Notes: generated by a model not told the origin, from the sequence alone. 64,000 nucleotides of DNA from Ectocarpus siliculosus (GCA_000310025.1 FN649735.1:2576096-2640095), one strand, 5' to 3'; counted from the first letter of the stretch, positions 1 through 11,219 are shown. Program-made: numbers and translations.

Positions 1-1414
1 CCTCAGGCTCCTGCACGTATTCCGTTTCGTCATCACCGCCGTTTCCACCCCTACCGCAAGTACGGTTCTGGCCACCCTTCTTACTGTGCATGCTACAGAG
101 CGTACCACAGGGGGATTTCGCCTCGGCCCCACAGCGCTGCCCTTGCCTTTTCCCGCTGGCGAATAAAGCATTGCAAGTCTCGCGGCGCTTGCGCTTTCCG
201 TGCTTCTTTTTTGACGGATCTGCGCCGGCAGCACCTCCCTCTAGCGTCTCCGACTTCGCCGCATCTGAAGACAGCTCTTGCGCTTTGCTGCTGGCGAGCT
301 TGGTTGGAGTTTCCGCCGGCGTCGGCGTCTCATTCACCACGGGCGTCGCCGACATGCTGCTGGCAGAAGGAAGTGTGGCGCGCTTGATCGCCGCTTTCCC
401 CAGCGGCACCTCCGGCTTTGATACGCCGGTGGGTGCGGTTGTGACTGACCGGGCACCTCCAGCAGAGCGGGGAGATCGCACGCTGCTGTTTGTCTCGGTT
501 TGGTCATCATCACCAGTGTCGACAGCAATGGAAGAGCCCCGGTGTTTCGTCGAACGCTTGTCCGATGTGGTTGGACACGGGCAAAAATCGTCTGCAGCCT
601 TCCTATGCCCAAAAACAGACTCGCCGGAGGAACCCCGTGCGAGCATGTACGGCAATGCCCATGGCACGAGTTCTTGTGGGATCACGATAGCGCTGAAGTG
701 GTTCATCTGTGCTGCCGCCACGTTGCTGCTGCTCGGGTCGCGCACTATAACCGCACCTTCAGCATAATTATCTGCAACGTGGCCCCCGCAGTCATTGTAC
801 ACCAGGTGCAGAAAATCCTTCCCAAAAAGATTGCCAACGAAACAGCCCGTGGTCTCGCCTATTTCCACGATTCGAAGCCCACCTCCCATTTTTGCTTCCC
901 AGACCACGATATTACACTTCTTCACCTCAGCTACCAACGCCAGCTGACATACCGCCAAGTAATCATTCCCCAGTTGTCTGTGGATGTCCTGTACCACCTC
1001 TTCCACAGTCTTCACTGGTTTGATTCTTGTAGCTCGGCTGGAGTAGGAGGTGCGCTTTCGGTAGAAACCCTTGTCGAAGTCGAGATTGGACATTCTCCGC
1101 ATTTCTTCCTCGGACACCGTGTTGTCCAGTAACAGATCGTAGTCCTCAGCGAAAACAACTGCTGCCATTTCATCACCCATTTCTTGGCGGGTCTCTCTTA
1201 TCTCCTCTGGTGTTGCACCCACGACGCTATCTCGCTCGGGGTGCAGCAGCCTGTAGATGCTGTGAAGTGAGCATTTGCCGTCACCTGCGGCCTCCAGCGC
1301 CGTGCACTTCGCCGTGTCCTCCCCGGAGAGAACTGGGAGGTCACCGCTATAACGCTTTGAGACTGCATGCAGCAGTTGTCGGCCGTACTTTTGTGCATCA
1401 TGTTCCCAAGACAT
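1..1414 (-). CDS. OTU-like cysteine protease with C-terminal Cys-rich knuckle, open at left edge
   Basis: The reading frame runs without a stop from an ATG at 1414 down to base 1 (about 471 codons), so the C-terminus lies outside the window. Codons before 1414 are also open to about 1530, so the true start or an upstream exon may lie there. Near residue 44 is GDGKCSLHSIYRLL, which resembles the catalytic Asp-Gly-x-Cys helix of OTU deubiquitinases (candidate Cys48). Near residue 205 is HLVYNDCGGHVADNY, a plausible His strand (candidate His212). Spacing of about 165 residues fits an OTU fold. A low-complexity Ser/Ala/Thr linker follows, then a Lys/Arg-rich patch and a C-x13-C-x7-C-x3-C-x2-H knuckle near the edge that could bind zinc. 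OTU proteases remove ubiquitin; whether this one is active is inference. It could also belong to a multicopy element-borne family. The frame is certain, the family moderately so. Confidence 0.7.
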   Translation of the reverse strand, partial: MSWEHDAQKYGRQLLHAVSKRYSGDLPVLSGEDTAKCTALEAAGDGKCSLHSIYRLLHPERDSVVGATPEEIRETRQEMGDEMAAVVFAEDYDLLLDNTVSEEEMRRMSNLDFDKGFYRKRTSYSSRATRIKPVKTVEEVVQDIHRQLGNDYLAVCQLALVAEVKKCNIVVWEAKMGGGLRIVEIGETTGCFVGNLFGKDFLHLVYNDCGGHVADNYAEGAVIVRDPSSSNVAAAQMNHFSAIVIPQELVPWALPYMLARGSSGESVFGHRKAADDFCPCPTTSDKRSTKHRGSSIAVDTGDDDQTETNSSVRSPRSAGGARSVTTAPTGVSKPEVPLGKAAIKRATLPSASSMSATPVVNETPTPAETPTKLASSKAQELSSDAAKSETLEGGAAGADPSKKKHGKRKRRETCNALFASGKRQGQRCGAEAKSPCGTLCSMHSKKGGQNRTCGRGGNGGDDETEYVQEPE

Positions 1415-2690
1415 GTGTCTGTTCTTGTCCCCCAGGGTTGCACCGAGACTACGAGTGGCGGAGGATGTGTGTGCTCGTGTGCTGTGTGCTGTATTGCGCC
1501 GCGTGCGGTACGCGGCACAGCGATGAAAGTGGGATGCTCATTGGCTGGCCCCACAGTCTCGCTTAGCACGAAATCGCGCCATGAACCTTATTGCCTAAAA
1601 AAATCGAGCAATAGGATGTAACTTGGAATCGCTGGATACAAAATGTAAGTCAACATAAAAAAAATAAAAAAATATGGGGACAAAAAATGTCCCCAAAACT
1701 CGATCCAGCCCTAAAGGGGTTAAGTGCGGGCGCCATCTGTAGACGAATGTTCTCCCTCGGTTTCGTGACGAAATCCAGAGAGGCAGCTTCAAAATCGAAA
1801 AAAGTGTCATGTGGAGCTGGTCTACAGCAGTAGCGCCTGACACCAACTCACAAGTATTTTCGCCTCCCGAACGGTAGGCATAGAAAAAGAAGTTCTCATG
1901 TCTCTGGCACGAAGTTCCTCTGAACACCTGTACCAAGTTCAGATGTCATCAACTAGTCTAGTTTTGATAATCTGCATTCCAAAGGATATGGGGCTGCACC
2001 ACATCTTTTTGGCCCCAAAGTACCCTTATCGTGGGGGTGCATCCAACCAATAGTAGCCAGTAGTCACGGCTTGGTTGTTTGCATTGGCCGGGTCCGCGAA
2101 TATGAGGTATAATGTACTCCGGAGTATAACGTATGTCTAGCGTGGCGCAAGCCACCGCCCCTGTGCGTTACATCCACGCCAGGAAATATGCCATGTATGT
2201 GTATCTTCTCAACACCACCGACTTTACCGCGGGACCCTACCCCTCAAGTATTGTACCCTCCACTCGCGTGCCAAACCACGAGTCCACGCGTTGCTTGTTT
2301 GCATCGGCGGGGCGCACGAATCAAGGGCATCGACCATACACAGATATACACCGGTGCTACAGGTTACTCTCACGCCGAGATGTGTGCATGCACATGTATT
2401 GACCGAAAACCTGTTGGAGTCACGAAAGATGCCACCCCCCACCCGAGTGAACCCTACTGTAAGGCACGGTTACCATGCCTAGGCGTATGTAGGCATGCAC
2501 ATCACCATCGCTACAGGTTACATTCAAGACGAGAAATGTTGTTGTACGTGCACGTACCCCGAAGGCCCACGACGCTTGACTGCAAAGAGGGCAAGACCGT
2601 CCAGGCCGCCTCGTCGAGTTGGCCAGCCGTCTCGGTGTACGTGCCTGTGTGTGTTCTTCTGATCAACCTTCTTTGCATGTCCTTATCTCA
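1415..2690. other. Gene-poor DNA with imperfect spaced repeats
   Basis: No convincing exon was found. Short A/T runs lie at 1655-1690. Three imperfect copies of a 50-60 bp element containing a gttac/caggttac core followed by alternating purine-pyrimidine DNA lie near 2165-2215, 2350-2405 and 2510-2565, about 160-190 bp apart. Open frames here (up to 203 codons) have no coding character and overlap the repeats. Confidence 0.4.
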
Positions 2691-2691
2691 C

Positions 2692-2800
2692 AGTGCAACG
2701 TCGGACGCCGGTGGGGCGGTTGATGGGCCCGAGCACCGACTGCAGGTAGCGCGGCTGCAGCTCGGCACTAGACGGCGGCGCCAGCGTCACGTTCAGTGAG
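2692..2800 (-). other. Possible isolated exon remnant
   Basis: A GC-rich island reads on the minus strand as a proline/leucine-rich peptide containing SSAELQPRYLQSVLGPINR and ending at a good-looking donor (CACT|gtgaga). No partner exon with matching phase was found on either side, and the upstream acceptor is unclear. It may be a leftover exon of a degraded gene. The plus strand also has an acceptor-like ctcacag at the same place, so strand is not certain. Confidence 0.25.
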
Positions 2801-3479
2801 GGGAGAGCAAGAGGGGTTTTGGTGAGAGGTTGTCTTTGTTGTCGTGTTTCGTTCGTCAAATTCTTACTCTTACGTAGAACGCACTTGGACTTCAGTTCAG
2901 GTATGCCATGTGTCAATATGTTAATGTTTTGTTTGAAATGCCTCGGTGAACAGGGCTGATCACCAGCAAGCCTATTTCCCAGGTTCGCGTCTAAACTTTA
3001 CAGCTGGGTGTTTATTTATTTGATTGGTTTGAGGCATTTGGGTTTCAACGTTCCGTGGGTTCGCTTCATGTGCACCTTGTGTGATTTTCTTCCGGGCGGA
3101 TCGAGCTGGTGGCGTTGACCGTGTTTGTTCCGGGAAATGTGTACGGCGCTTTGCGCAGCCTTGCCTCGTTTGGTCTCTCACTCTCCTTCTCTCACACATA
3201 CACACCTGTTGTTGTGTTGTCCCAATCGGCAGATCTCTCTGGCCTATCTTGCCGCAATCGGCAGATCTCCGTGCCAGCACGGGTTGGAAGACACCGGGCT
3301 GCCTGTCCCCGAGCTGACAAAAAATTTCAGTGTTGGTGCGTGAAATTTAATTTCAATTTCATGTGCGTTTTTTTGCCCAGAAAACTAGTGATCCCTGATA
3401 TCAGTATCGGCTCCAAGATAAGCAGTTTAGACTGCTGACTTCAGCTCCAAGATCAAATCAGTTTTACCCAAAACCTAGA
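2801..3479. other. No gene seen
   Basis: AT-richer DNA with short open frames in several phases, none with protein-like composition. A cggcagatctc element occurs twice near 3228 and 3258. The repeat block begins immediately afterwards. Confidence 0.4.
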
Positions 3480-6400
3480 CTTCCCCCCTGACTTTTGCCC
3501 AATAAGCAAGACTTTTCCCTTAACTGCAGCTCTTGTGCTCCCTACAATTCAGCCTCATGTTCCCAGGGTCATCTTGGCCTTCCCGGAACCCTTGTTTCTC
3601 TCCACCCCCCGTACCAACGTGACCCTACGCGTGTACCAGCTCGACCAGGCGCGGCGTGCGCGTCCAGCCGCAATCCCCATTGTCCCCACTGGAGACAAGT
3701 GGAACGGCGGTTGAAGGGGACGGGCTTGCCAACGGCGCGGGGCGATGGGGGTGGTACGAACTGACCTGGGCTGGACTTTGGGGAAGGTGAGTTCTTGTGT
3801 TGGTGGTGTGTGTGAGAGGCGGGACAAAAAAAACTCCCCTGACATAAGGTCCAACAAACCCTACACCACTTTTTCCCAACAAACTAGACTGCTCCACTGA
3901 CTTCAAAGATCGTCCCAAAACCTAGACTCCCCCCCCCCCCTTTAACGGTTGCCCAAGAAACTAGGCCTTTCCCCTGACTCCAGCTCCTGTTCTCCCTACA
4001 ATTCAGCCTCATGTTCCCAGGGTCATCTTTGCCTTCCCGGAGCCCTTTGTTTATCTCCAGCCTTCCCTCCCCGGAACCAACGCGCCCCAACGTGTGTACC
4101 AGACTGGACCGGGCGCGGCGTGCATCCAGCCGCAAACCCCATCGTCCCCACGCGAGAGAAGTGGAACGGCGGGTTGAAGGGGACGAGCTTGTCAACGGCG
4201 AGGGGCGAGGGGGTTTGTACGAAGTGACCTGGGCTGGACTGTGGGGACGGTGAGTTCTTGCGTTGGTGGTGTGTTTAAGAGGCGGGACAGAAAATAGGCT
4301 TGGCTCCCCTGACTTCAGCTCCAAGATCGCCCCTAAATCTAGACTCCTCCCCTGACTTCAGCTCCAAGATCAAACCTTTTGGCCAAGAAACTAGACTGTT
4401 CCCCTGACTTCAGCTCCAAGATCGCCCCTAAATCTAGACTTGTCCCCTGACTGAAGGTCCAAGATCAAAACCTTCTGACCAAGAAACTAGACTGTTCCCC
4501 TGACTTTAGCTCCAAGATCGCCCCTAAGCTAGACTTGTCCCTGACTGAAGGTCCAAGATCAAACCACCTTTTGGTAAAAAAACTAGGACTGTTCCCCGAC
4601 TTTAGCTCCAAGATCGCCCCTAAAGCTAGACTTCTCCCCCGACCTGAGGTCAACAAACCCTCAACCACCTTTTGGCCAACAAACTAGACTGCTGCCCTGA
4701 CTTCCAAGATCGCCCCAAAAGCTAGACTTCCCCCTGACTTTTCGCCCACACAAGTAGACACAAAACTAGACTTTTTTCTTGACTCCAGCTTCCGTGTTCG
4801 AACCAGAACTCTCCCACAAGGCAGTCTCATTGTCCCAGGTGCATCTTGGCCTTCCCGGAGCCCTTTGTTTATTCCAACCCCCCTTACCAGACTCGACCAG
4901 GCGCGGCGTGCGTCCAGCCGCCGACCTCATCGTATCCACGGGAGCGAGGCCATCGGAGACAAGTGGAAGGAGGGAGTGAGGCGGCAGGTTGAAGGCGCGG
5001 GGCGAGGGGGTGATACGATCTGACCTGGGCTGGACTTTGGGGACGGTGCGTTCTTGTGTTGGTGGTGTGTGTGAGAGGCCGGACAGAAAAAAAAATCTCC
5101 CCTGACTTTACGTCCAACAAACCCTTCACCACGTTTTGGCCAACAAGCTCCCTGACTTCCAAGATCAGCCCTAAAGCTAGCCGCTGAATGTTGCCGAAGA
5201 AACTAGACCTTCCCCCTGACTCCAGCTCCTGTGCTCCCCACACAATGCAGTCCCATTTTCCCAGGGTCATCCTTGCCTTCCCCGCACCCTTCGTTTATTT
5301 CCAGCCCCCCGCAGGAACGTGCCCCTACGTGTGTACCAGACTCGACCGGGCGCGGCGTGCATCCAGCCGCCGACCTCATCGTACCCTCAGGGAGACAAGT
5401 GGAACGGCAGGTTGAAGGGGACGGGTGTGCCACCGGCGCGGGGCGGGGGGTGGGTGGTACGGACTGACCTGGGCCGGGCTTTGGGGACGGTGCGTTCTTG
5501 TCTTGGTGGTGTGTGTGAGAGGCGGGACAGAAAAAAAAATCTCCCATGACTTCGGCTCCAAGATCGCCCCTAAAGCTAGAATTCTCCCCTGACTCAATGT
5601 CCAACAAACCCAAACCACTTTTTTCCCAACAAACTAGACTGCTCCACTGACTTCCAAGACCGCCCCGTAAGCTAGACTTCCCTCTGACGTTTCGCCCACA
5701 TAAGTAGACACAAAAACTAGAATCGCTCTCTTGACTCAAAATTCCCGTGCTCCCCACAATGCAGTCTCATGTTCCAGGTGTCATCCTCCTCCTGCCCTAT
5801 GTTTTTGTTTAAAGCCAGCCCCCCCGGCAGGAAGGCGCCCCTACTTTCATACCAGCCTCGACCGGGCGCGGCGTGCATCCAGCCGCCGACCTCATCGTCC
5901 CCTGCGGGAGCGAAGCCAACGGAGCCAAGTGTAACGGCGGGTTGAAGGGGACGGGCTTGCCAACGGCGAGGGGCGAGGGGGGCGGGTGGAATGAACTGAC
6001 CTGGGCTGGACTTTGGGGACGGTGCGTTCTTGTCTTGGTGGTGTGTGTGAGAGACGGGACAGAAAAAAAAATTCTCCCTTGGCTTCAGCTCCAAAATCGC
6101 CCCTGAAGCTTGACCTCTCCCCTGACTGAAGGTCCGAAATAGAACGGCCTTTTGGCCAACAAACTAGACTGTTCCCCTGACTTCAGCTCCAAGATCGCTC
6201 CTAAAGATTGACCTCTCCCTTGACTCAAGGTTCAACAAACCCTAAAGCACCTTTTGGCCAAGAAACTAGACTGCTGCCCTGACGTCCAATATCGCCCCAA
6301 AAGCTAGACTTCCCACTGACTTTTCGCCCACACAAGTTGACTCAAAACTAGGCTCGTTCCCTTGTCCCCAGCTCCTGTGCTCGTACTAGAACTCTCCCAC

Positions 6401-6700
6401 AAGGCAGTCTCATTTTCCCATTATCATCTTAGCCTTCCCCGTTGCCCGTTGTTTATCTCCAGCCCCCACCCCGTAGCAACGCGCCCCTACGTGTGTACCA
6501 GACTCGACCGGGCGCGACGTGCATCCAGCCGCCGACCTCATCGTACCCGCGGGACCGAGGCCATCGGAGCCAAGTGGAACGGCGGGCCGAGGGGACGGGC
6601 TTGCCAACGGCGCGGGCAAGGGGGGTGGTACGATCTGACCTGGGCTGGACTTTGGTGACGGTGAGTTCTTGTGTTGGTGATGAGTGTGTGTGTGGCGAAC
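3480..6700. repeat. Nested tandem repeat: about six ~330 bp modules spaced by ~50 bp short repeats
   Basis: Two repeat types are interleaved. The long module begins with a 'cagctcctgtgctc' stretch, contains a GC-rich core with gcgcggcgtgcatccagccg, and ends with acctgggctggactttgggg followed by ggtgngttcttg and a g/t-rich tail. Copies lie at about 3520-3830, 3980-4290, 4790-5090, 5215-5540, 5745-6070 and 6365-6690. Between them are runs of a ~50 bp unit carrying 'actagactg', 'cccctgacttcagctccaagatcgcccc' (split by mutations) and 'aaagctagact', densest at 4290-4780, 5540-5740 and 6080-6360. Open frames in the modules (up to 212 codons on the minus strand) shift frame from copy to copy, so they are treated as non-coding. 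The cores could derive from one ancestral exon. Confidence 0.85.
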
Positions 6701-7022
6701 AGGCGGAACAGGGACTGATCGTGTTTGGGGTTCCTGCAGTGCCTCAGATCCCTCCAAGGCTCGCAGCCGCGGGCTTTGTCGACGTTTCCGTGTGCGGCGG
6801 GACATTATTTGAGACGGGCGTTTTTGACATGACTGCCGCAGGGACAGATTGAGAACGTGCGTGCTTTCGCGGACGGTATTCCCCCGTCTGAGGAGAAGAT
6901 ACCTAACTCTCTGTACGACACGCAGACCGGTACAAGTGAAGACGAGTTTTTGATGAGGGTTTAAGTTGGTTCGATTAAAGACGATGCATAAAAATTGACC
7001 CACCGAATTTTCACACGCAAAC

Positions 7023-7391
7023 TCAAGGCTTGTACCTAAATTCGGCAAACAAATCGTCGGGTACGCAGTATAAATCCTCGATAATCTTAGGCTTGCACGC
7101 CCTCGTGTCTCCCGACACAGATGGCGTTTCAGGTCCCACGGCTACGCTTTTCTGTCCGTGACCACCCAGAACCTCTTTCATGCTCTTGTATAACTTGCTC
7201 AGCTCGAGTTCCATGGTTTTGAGCGCTGGGACATCTTCCACGTCCAGCATGATTTGCTGCAAGTCTCCAAGTTTCGAGCTAATGCTCTCGCGGTATGACG
7301 AGACTCCCGCTTCATCCTTGCTCATTGCAGTGTCTTTTTTGAAGGCCATGCTGTTGGAGAGTGCGCTCCACGTGCGCCCGCTGGTGTCCAA
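7023..7391 (-). CDS. Unidentified helical protein, probably a 3'-terminal exon
   Basis: A minus-strand frame of about 123 codons ends at a stop at 7023. The peptide is charged and helix-prone (KLGDLQQIMLDVEDV, ELSKLYKSMKEVLG) with balanced composition, unlike the surrounding repeat-derived frames. The frame stays open about 12 codons upstream of the Met at 7391 and then meets a TGA, so either translation starts at 7391 or an intron joins there. No family is recognised. It has no neighbour on the same strand with a clear relationship. It may be a small single gene or a remnant of an element-encoded protein. Confidence 0.45.
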   Translation of the reverse strand: MDTSGRTWSALSNSMAFKKDTAMSKDEAGVSSYRESISSKLGDLQQIMLDVEDVPALKTMELELSKLYKSMKEVLGGHGQKSVAVGPETPSVSGDTRACKPKIIEDLYCVPDDLFAEFRYKP

Positions 7392-7500
7392 AAATGGTTG
7401 AACGATTTTTTCATCAAATCAATGCAAGTTTCTGTTGACCACCCTGTCTGTTGCTGCTGTTGCTCAGATGGCGCTAGACACCACCCTCCAGCCACCGGCC

Positions 7501-7542
7501 AGCGATCAGCGACCAGCGACCAGCGACCAGCGACCAGCGACT
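7501..7542. repeat. 7-bp microsatellite-like array
   Basis: Six head-to-tail copies of agcgacc (the first reads agcgatc and the last agcgact) run without interruption over 42 bases. Confidence 0.9.
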
Positions 7543-9690
7543 TCATTGAGCGGAGGAACCCGAGCGGAGGAGCCTGGGGACGCCCTTCTCTTCTTTAGGG
7601 CAACGAGAAGTGCGGGGAGTATTCCTCCCTCCAGAAACCCATCTCTTGTAAAGAGGCCGGCCATTCCGGATGGCTGCGGTGTCGTACGTTGTACGTCATG
7701 TGGTGTTGGCACGGGATCCCCCTCACGCTGTTTTTCCGGGGCCGATGCGTCAACAGTAACGGGGGCAGGGTTGGGACATGCGCAAATCTTGTTGATTCTT
7801 CTGGGAGGGGGGTGGTAGACACTGCAGAATCTGCTACACTGGTTGCCCGGCAGGGAGCGCATGTTACCCCCTCGGCGACGGCTGCTCCAGAGAAAGTTGA
7901 TATCCTAGACTATCCGGTCGAAAGTTTATTTTTTTACCTTCACATTGACGCAAAATGTTTCGCGCGGAAACGAAACAAAAAGTTTCGCGTTTTTTGCGCG
8001 AGAGTTTTTTTCTGTCTGGGGTCCAGAGAAAATGTCCATCGTTGATTTTGGCCAACGGGGCCATGACGGAATGCATGTCGAAGGCTGCAGCTACACGGCA
8101 TAAAAAGTACTTCATCCCGGGGCGCCTAGTCTTAATGTCACACGAACTCAGCGGGGCACTTGTCGGCAAAGCCACGAAACAAAACCACTCTTCCATTTCG
8201 AGGTTGCGCAAACCTTGTTGGCAGGCGTGGCAGGCTTGGCAGGTACGGCAGACACTGCAGGCTTGGCAGGTGCAGGAGGCTCTTACCCATGTAGAAGAGT
8301 TGGTTCAAGGTTGTCTTATTTCACCATCTTCTTTGCGGTATAGTCTAAACGCTCCGTTGGCTGCTACAAGCAAAATTAAAGTCTTTTGAGATTTATCGCG
8401 CCAAGTCGACCAAAAGGTGGAATAAATTTGTTTCGAAGAATGACAGTGAGCGGGGCGGTGCAGGCGGATATTGGGACACTCCGGGTGCCAAAACGAGCCA
8501 CCGAGCGCCACAAGCCTCATCACTGACTTCTTCGGCGAGCTGGTTATGTGTGCGAGCGATCCCGAGCGTGAAGAAAAAACGTTGCCTCGGGAAACGGGAA
8601 AGCGCGCTGTGCTCTGAGAAGGTTTTCCCTAACTTGAAGCAGGTAAGACTGAGCATTGTTCACAGGTATTGAGGGATAAACTAGGGAGGCCGGGGGTGAT
8701 CAATGCCAAGGGTTTGATGTGAGAGAAATGGTGTGAGTGCGCGCTTTCGACCTCTTGCCACATGTGTCCGAATGTTGGGTGGGGGGCACTACGCCGACAA
8801 AGCTCATACTAAATATATTTCTCCATACACGGCTCCCCCTTCGGAGCAAAAGCGGGCCCATCAGCAGCATTCCGAAGCAGAGCTCAACAAGGTGCCCATA
8901 CGCAGAGGCGAAATCCGCCGTGACAGCAGAGCTACATCAGGAGGCCGGTAGCGTTGAAGCAACAAGAACCGTCAGGGTCCAGCTGCACCCCGAGTACTGC
9001 CGAGGTGAGTCTTCTCTCACAGGTCGTTCTGGAGCCCCATCTGACGCGTGCTCGCCGCAAACAGCTGGAGGACGAGACGCAGCCAGTAATCTCGGTCAAG
9101 GTCGGCGCGGCCTGTCACTAGTTGTCCGTGATTCTTTTGATGCTTGCGATTGTGTGTTACGAGTTTCATCTAGTCGCTTTCGGTCGGAGAGTACGTTAGC
9201 TGCGCCGCGACCTCGCAAAGAAGCACCCATGACTGCAACGCAGCAGCTTTGTAGCGTCAAACAGCCGTGAGGGATGAACGGCGTACGACATGCGACGCAA
9301 CAAGCCACACCGGCTAAGGTCGGCGTGCGGCCTGTCTCTGCCGGCCCCTGGTGCTTTGTTTTGCTGTGTTTATTTGTTTACTTCCGAGCGTGTGTTTCAA
9401 GTGATGAAGGGTCAATATTTTTCCAGAACCCTTGTTGTCGGAGAGTTGGTCGTTTACTGCGCAGCAGCTGTGCAGTATATCTGATATCTGCGAACTGCGA
9501 CGTTTATCCCTGTAAACAGCCGTGAGGGATTAGCGGTGTGCAAGATGCGATGCAACCGACCGTGACAGGCTTCCGGTCCTCTGATGGTGTGATGTGAGGT
9601 GAGGGGAGGCTTGCGTCGTCTTTTTCTTTCACTGAACGTCATTTTTGCGAATGTCCCGCAAACTTCCGCACCCACCCCAGGTCCACTCCT
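7543..9690. other. No convincing gene; diverged ~250 bp duplication and short G/C repeats
   Basis: 8217-8280 holds irregular repeats of gcaggcttggcag type. 9100-9310 and 9318-9575 look like two diverged copies of one segment: each starts with gtcggcg.gcggcctgtc and ends with aaacagccgtgagggat followed by a similar cggcgt...atgcga.gcaac stretch. Several open frames of 60-180 codons exist, but none shows family motifs or good splice borders. The promoter of the LRR exon at 9694 may lie at the right end. Confidence 0.4.
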
Positions 9691-9693
9691 GAG

Positions 9694-9868
9694 ATGGCGT
9701 CGACGGACCGTGCCGCATTGGTTGCTCTATACAACGCGACCAACGGGGCTAACTGGAAGAACAGGTCAAACTGGAATGCTGATGCACCGCTAGGGCAATG
9801 GTACGGAGTCGATGTCAACGACGCGGGCCGCGTGGTGAAGTTGATGCTGTCCTCCAACGACCTCAAAG
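9694..9868 (+). CDS. LRR-receptor N-terminal exon (brown-algal type)
   Basis: The frame starts at ATG 9694 with MASTDRAALVALYNATNG and continues with a W-x5-W and W-Y-G-V-D-V pattern, then RVVKLMLSSNDLKG. This is the capping module that precedes leucine-rich repeats in brown-algal LRR proteins: a short helix, the conserved Trp-Gly-Val strand, and the first L-x-L-x-x-N repeat. It ends at a donor (AAAG|gtattt) in phase 1. No following LRR exon is found. The next coding exon downstream on this strand is a TPR exon in phase 0, which cannot be joined directly without a frameshift. It is therefore a partial or chimeric gene. Confidence 0.7.
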
Positions 9869-10284
9869 GTATTTTCACCGTGTTCACTTGATCTACAAAG
9901 AGCCTGCTGCAGTTTTGCAATTTGCTCGACCTTTCCCAAGAACTCCTTTACCGATGATGGCCCTTTCATAAAATTGCAAGTTTTGCAACAGGCCACAACG
10001 TTATCGATCTGGTACGACCCCGCGTTCTGCACGTAGGTAAATTGGCCGCAGTAAGAGCAAACTGTGCGCACGATCCTGCTGTGCTCGTCAAAACTAATCG
10101 ATACCGCAGTGTTTCGTTTCCTAGCTTGCTCATTGAAAATCCTCCATCTGTACATCAAATCAACTTTCCTGGCTTCTAAGTACCTCTGGTAAGCCGGGGA
10201 TCTTCGGTATCGCTTCTTGTTCAGAGCTCTGATGCGGCGTATGTCGTACTCTGGAGCATTCACGACGATGAATCCGTCCCGCAC
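9790..10284 (-). CDS. HNH-type endonuclease-like ORF, antisense to the LRR exon
   Basis: An uninterrupted 164-codon minus-strand ORF. After a basic N-terminus (LNKKRYRRSPAYQRYLEARK) comes CSYCG (Cys76, Cys79), then QIDNVVACCKTCNFMKG (Asp94, Asn95, Cys100, Cys103) and SVKEFLGKVEQI. This is the arrangement of HNH proteins of large algal DNA viruses and mobile elements: CxxC, D-x-D-N-like core, CxxCN-x-MKG. The usual IDRxDN core is shortened, so activity is uncertain. The last ~30 codons lie antisense to the LRR exon (9694-9868), while the conserved part lies just beyond its splice donor. This suggests insertion of an HNH element into the intron with read-through into the old exon. It could also be a freestanding captured viral gene. 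Confidence 0.65.
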   Translation of the reverse strand: MRDGFIVVNAPEYDIRRIRALNKKRYRRSPAYQRYLEARKVDLMYRWRIFNEQARKRNTAVSISFDEHSRIVRTVCSYCGQFTYVQNAGSYQIDNVVACCKTCNFMKGPSSVKEFLGKVEQIAKLQQALCRSSEHGENTFEVVGGQHQLHHAARVVDIDSVPLP

Positions 10285-10815
10285 GGGCCCAGTAGGCTTG
10301 GTAGTTGGTTTCCTCGCCGAGATTCATCCGCTGTCCTTTGTTGCACCCGTGGCTGGTGATCGGTCGGAAGTGCTGTGTGGTGTGGTGGTGCCTTTGTTGA
10401 AAAGAAATGTTCTAGACGTTGGCGGCATCTACGGGGGGAAAACTTTAGAATGACCCGGTTTCTAGAACACCTCCTCGTCTCTGCGACATGCATCTGGTTG
10501 GCTGCAAAGGTGTGAGGATGTGCAGTCTTCCGAGATGTCCCAGCTCGAGTGGAATGGGGCCTGTAGTCCATAAATATTCCCGCACTAATGCAGAAACGTG
10601 GATGAACCCCGACGATTCCTATTTCTAGACGTTCGCATCTCCGCAGATCTGTTTCGTCTTCTGGAGAAATCGTGCATGGACGCGTACGCGGGTTGTTGGA
10701 GAGCCAGGTGAAAGGCGTGAGAATTTTCCGAGATTTTTCGTAGGGTTCAGACTTGTTTTGAGAGTTTGGTTCTCTCTCGCCAGCCGCTTACACCACCCCA
10801 CTGCTTCCTACACAG

Positions 10816-10941
10816 GGCAAGTACGACGAAGGCGACCCGCTCTATCTGCGAGCTATTGAGATTGGGGAGAAGACGCTAGGCCCTGACCACCCAGCTCTTG
10901 CCACATCGCTTAACAACAGGGCGCGGATGTTGGAGGCGCAG
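10816..10941 (+). CDS. TPR exon (42 codons, phase 0-0)
   Basis: The exon is bounded by a consensus acceptor (ctacacag|GGC) and donor (GCGCAG|gtgaga) and is exactly 126 bp. It encodes one kinesin-light-chain type tetratricopeptide unit: GKYDEGDPLYLRAIEIGEKT, then LGPDHPALATSLNNRA and the closing MLEAQ. In brown-algal NB-ARC-TPR immune-receptor candidates each TPR is known to be one such exon, which makes duplication and shuffling frame-neutral. The upstream NB-ARC domain is not in this window. Confidence 0.75.
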
Positions 10942-11000
10942 GTGAGAGCCGTGAGAATGTTCTAGGAATATTCTTGCGTTGCCCAGTAGAAGTTGCAGTT

Positions 11001-11173
<173 letters not shown>

Positions 11174-11219
11174 CTAGAACTGCGGATGAACATTCTTTTC
11201 TAGAACCTTCTAGAAGCGT

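Noticed and set aside
90-1132. Plus-strand frames of 225 and 210 codons at the left edge
   Set aside because: They are shadows of the continuous minus-strand frame 1414-1, which carries the OTU-like and Cys-rich motifs.
3555-7048. Minus-strand frames of 80-212 codons in the 3.5-7 kb block
   Set aside because: They follow the tandem repeat and change frame between copies, so no conserved protein is encoded.
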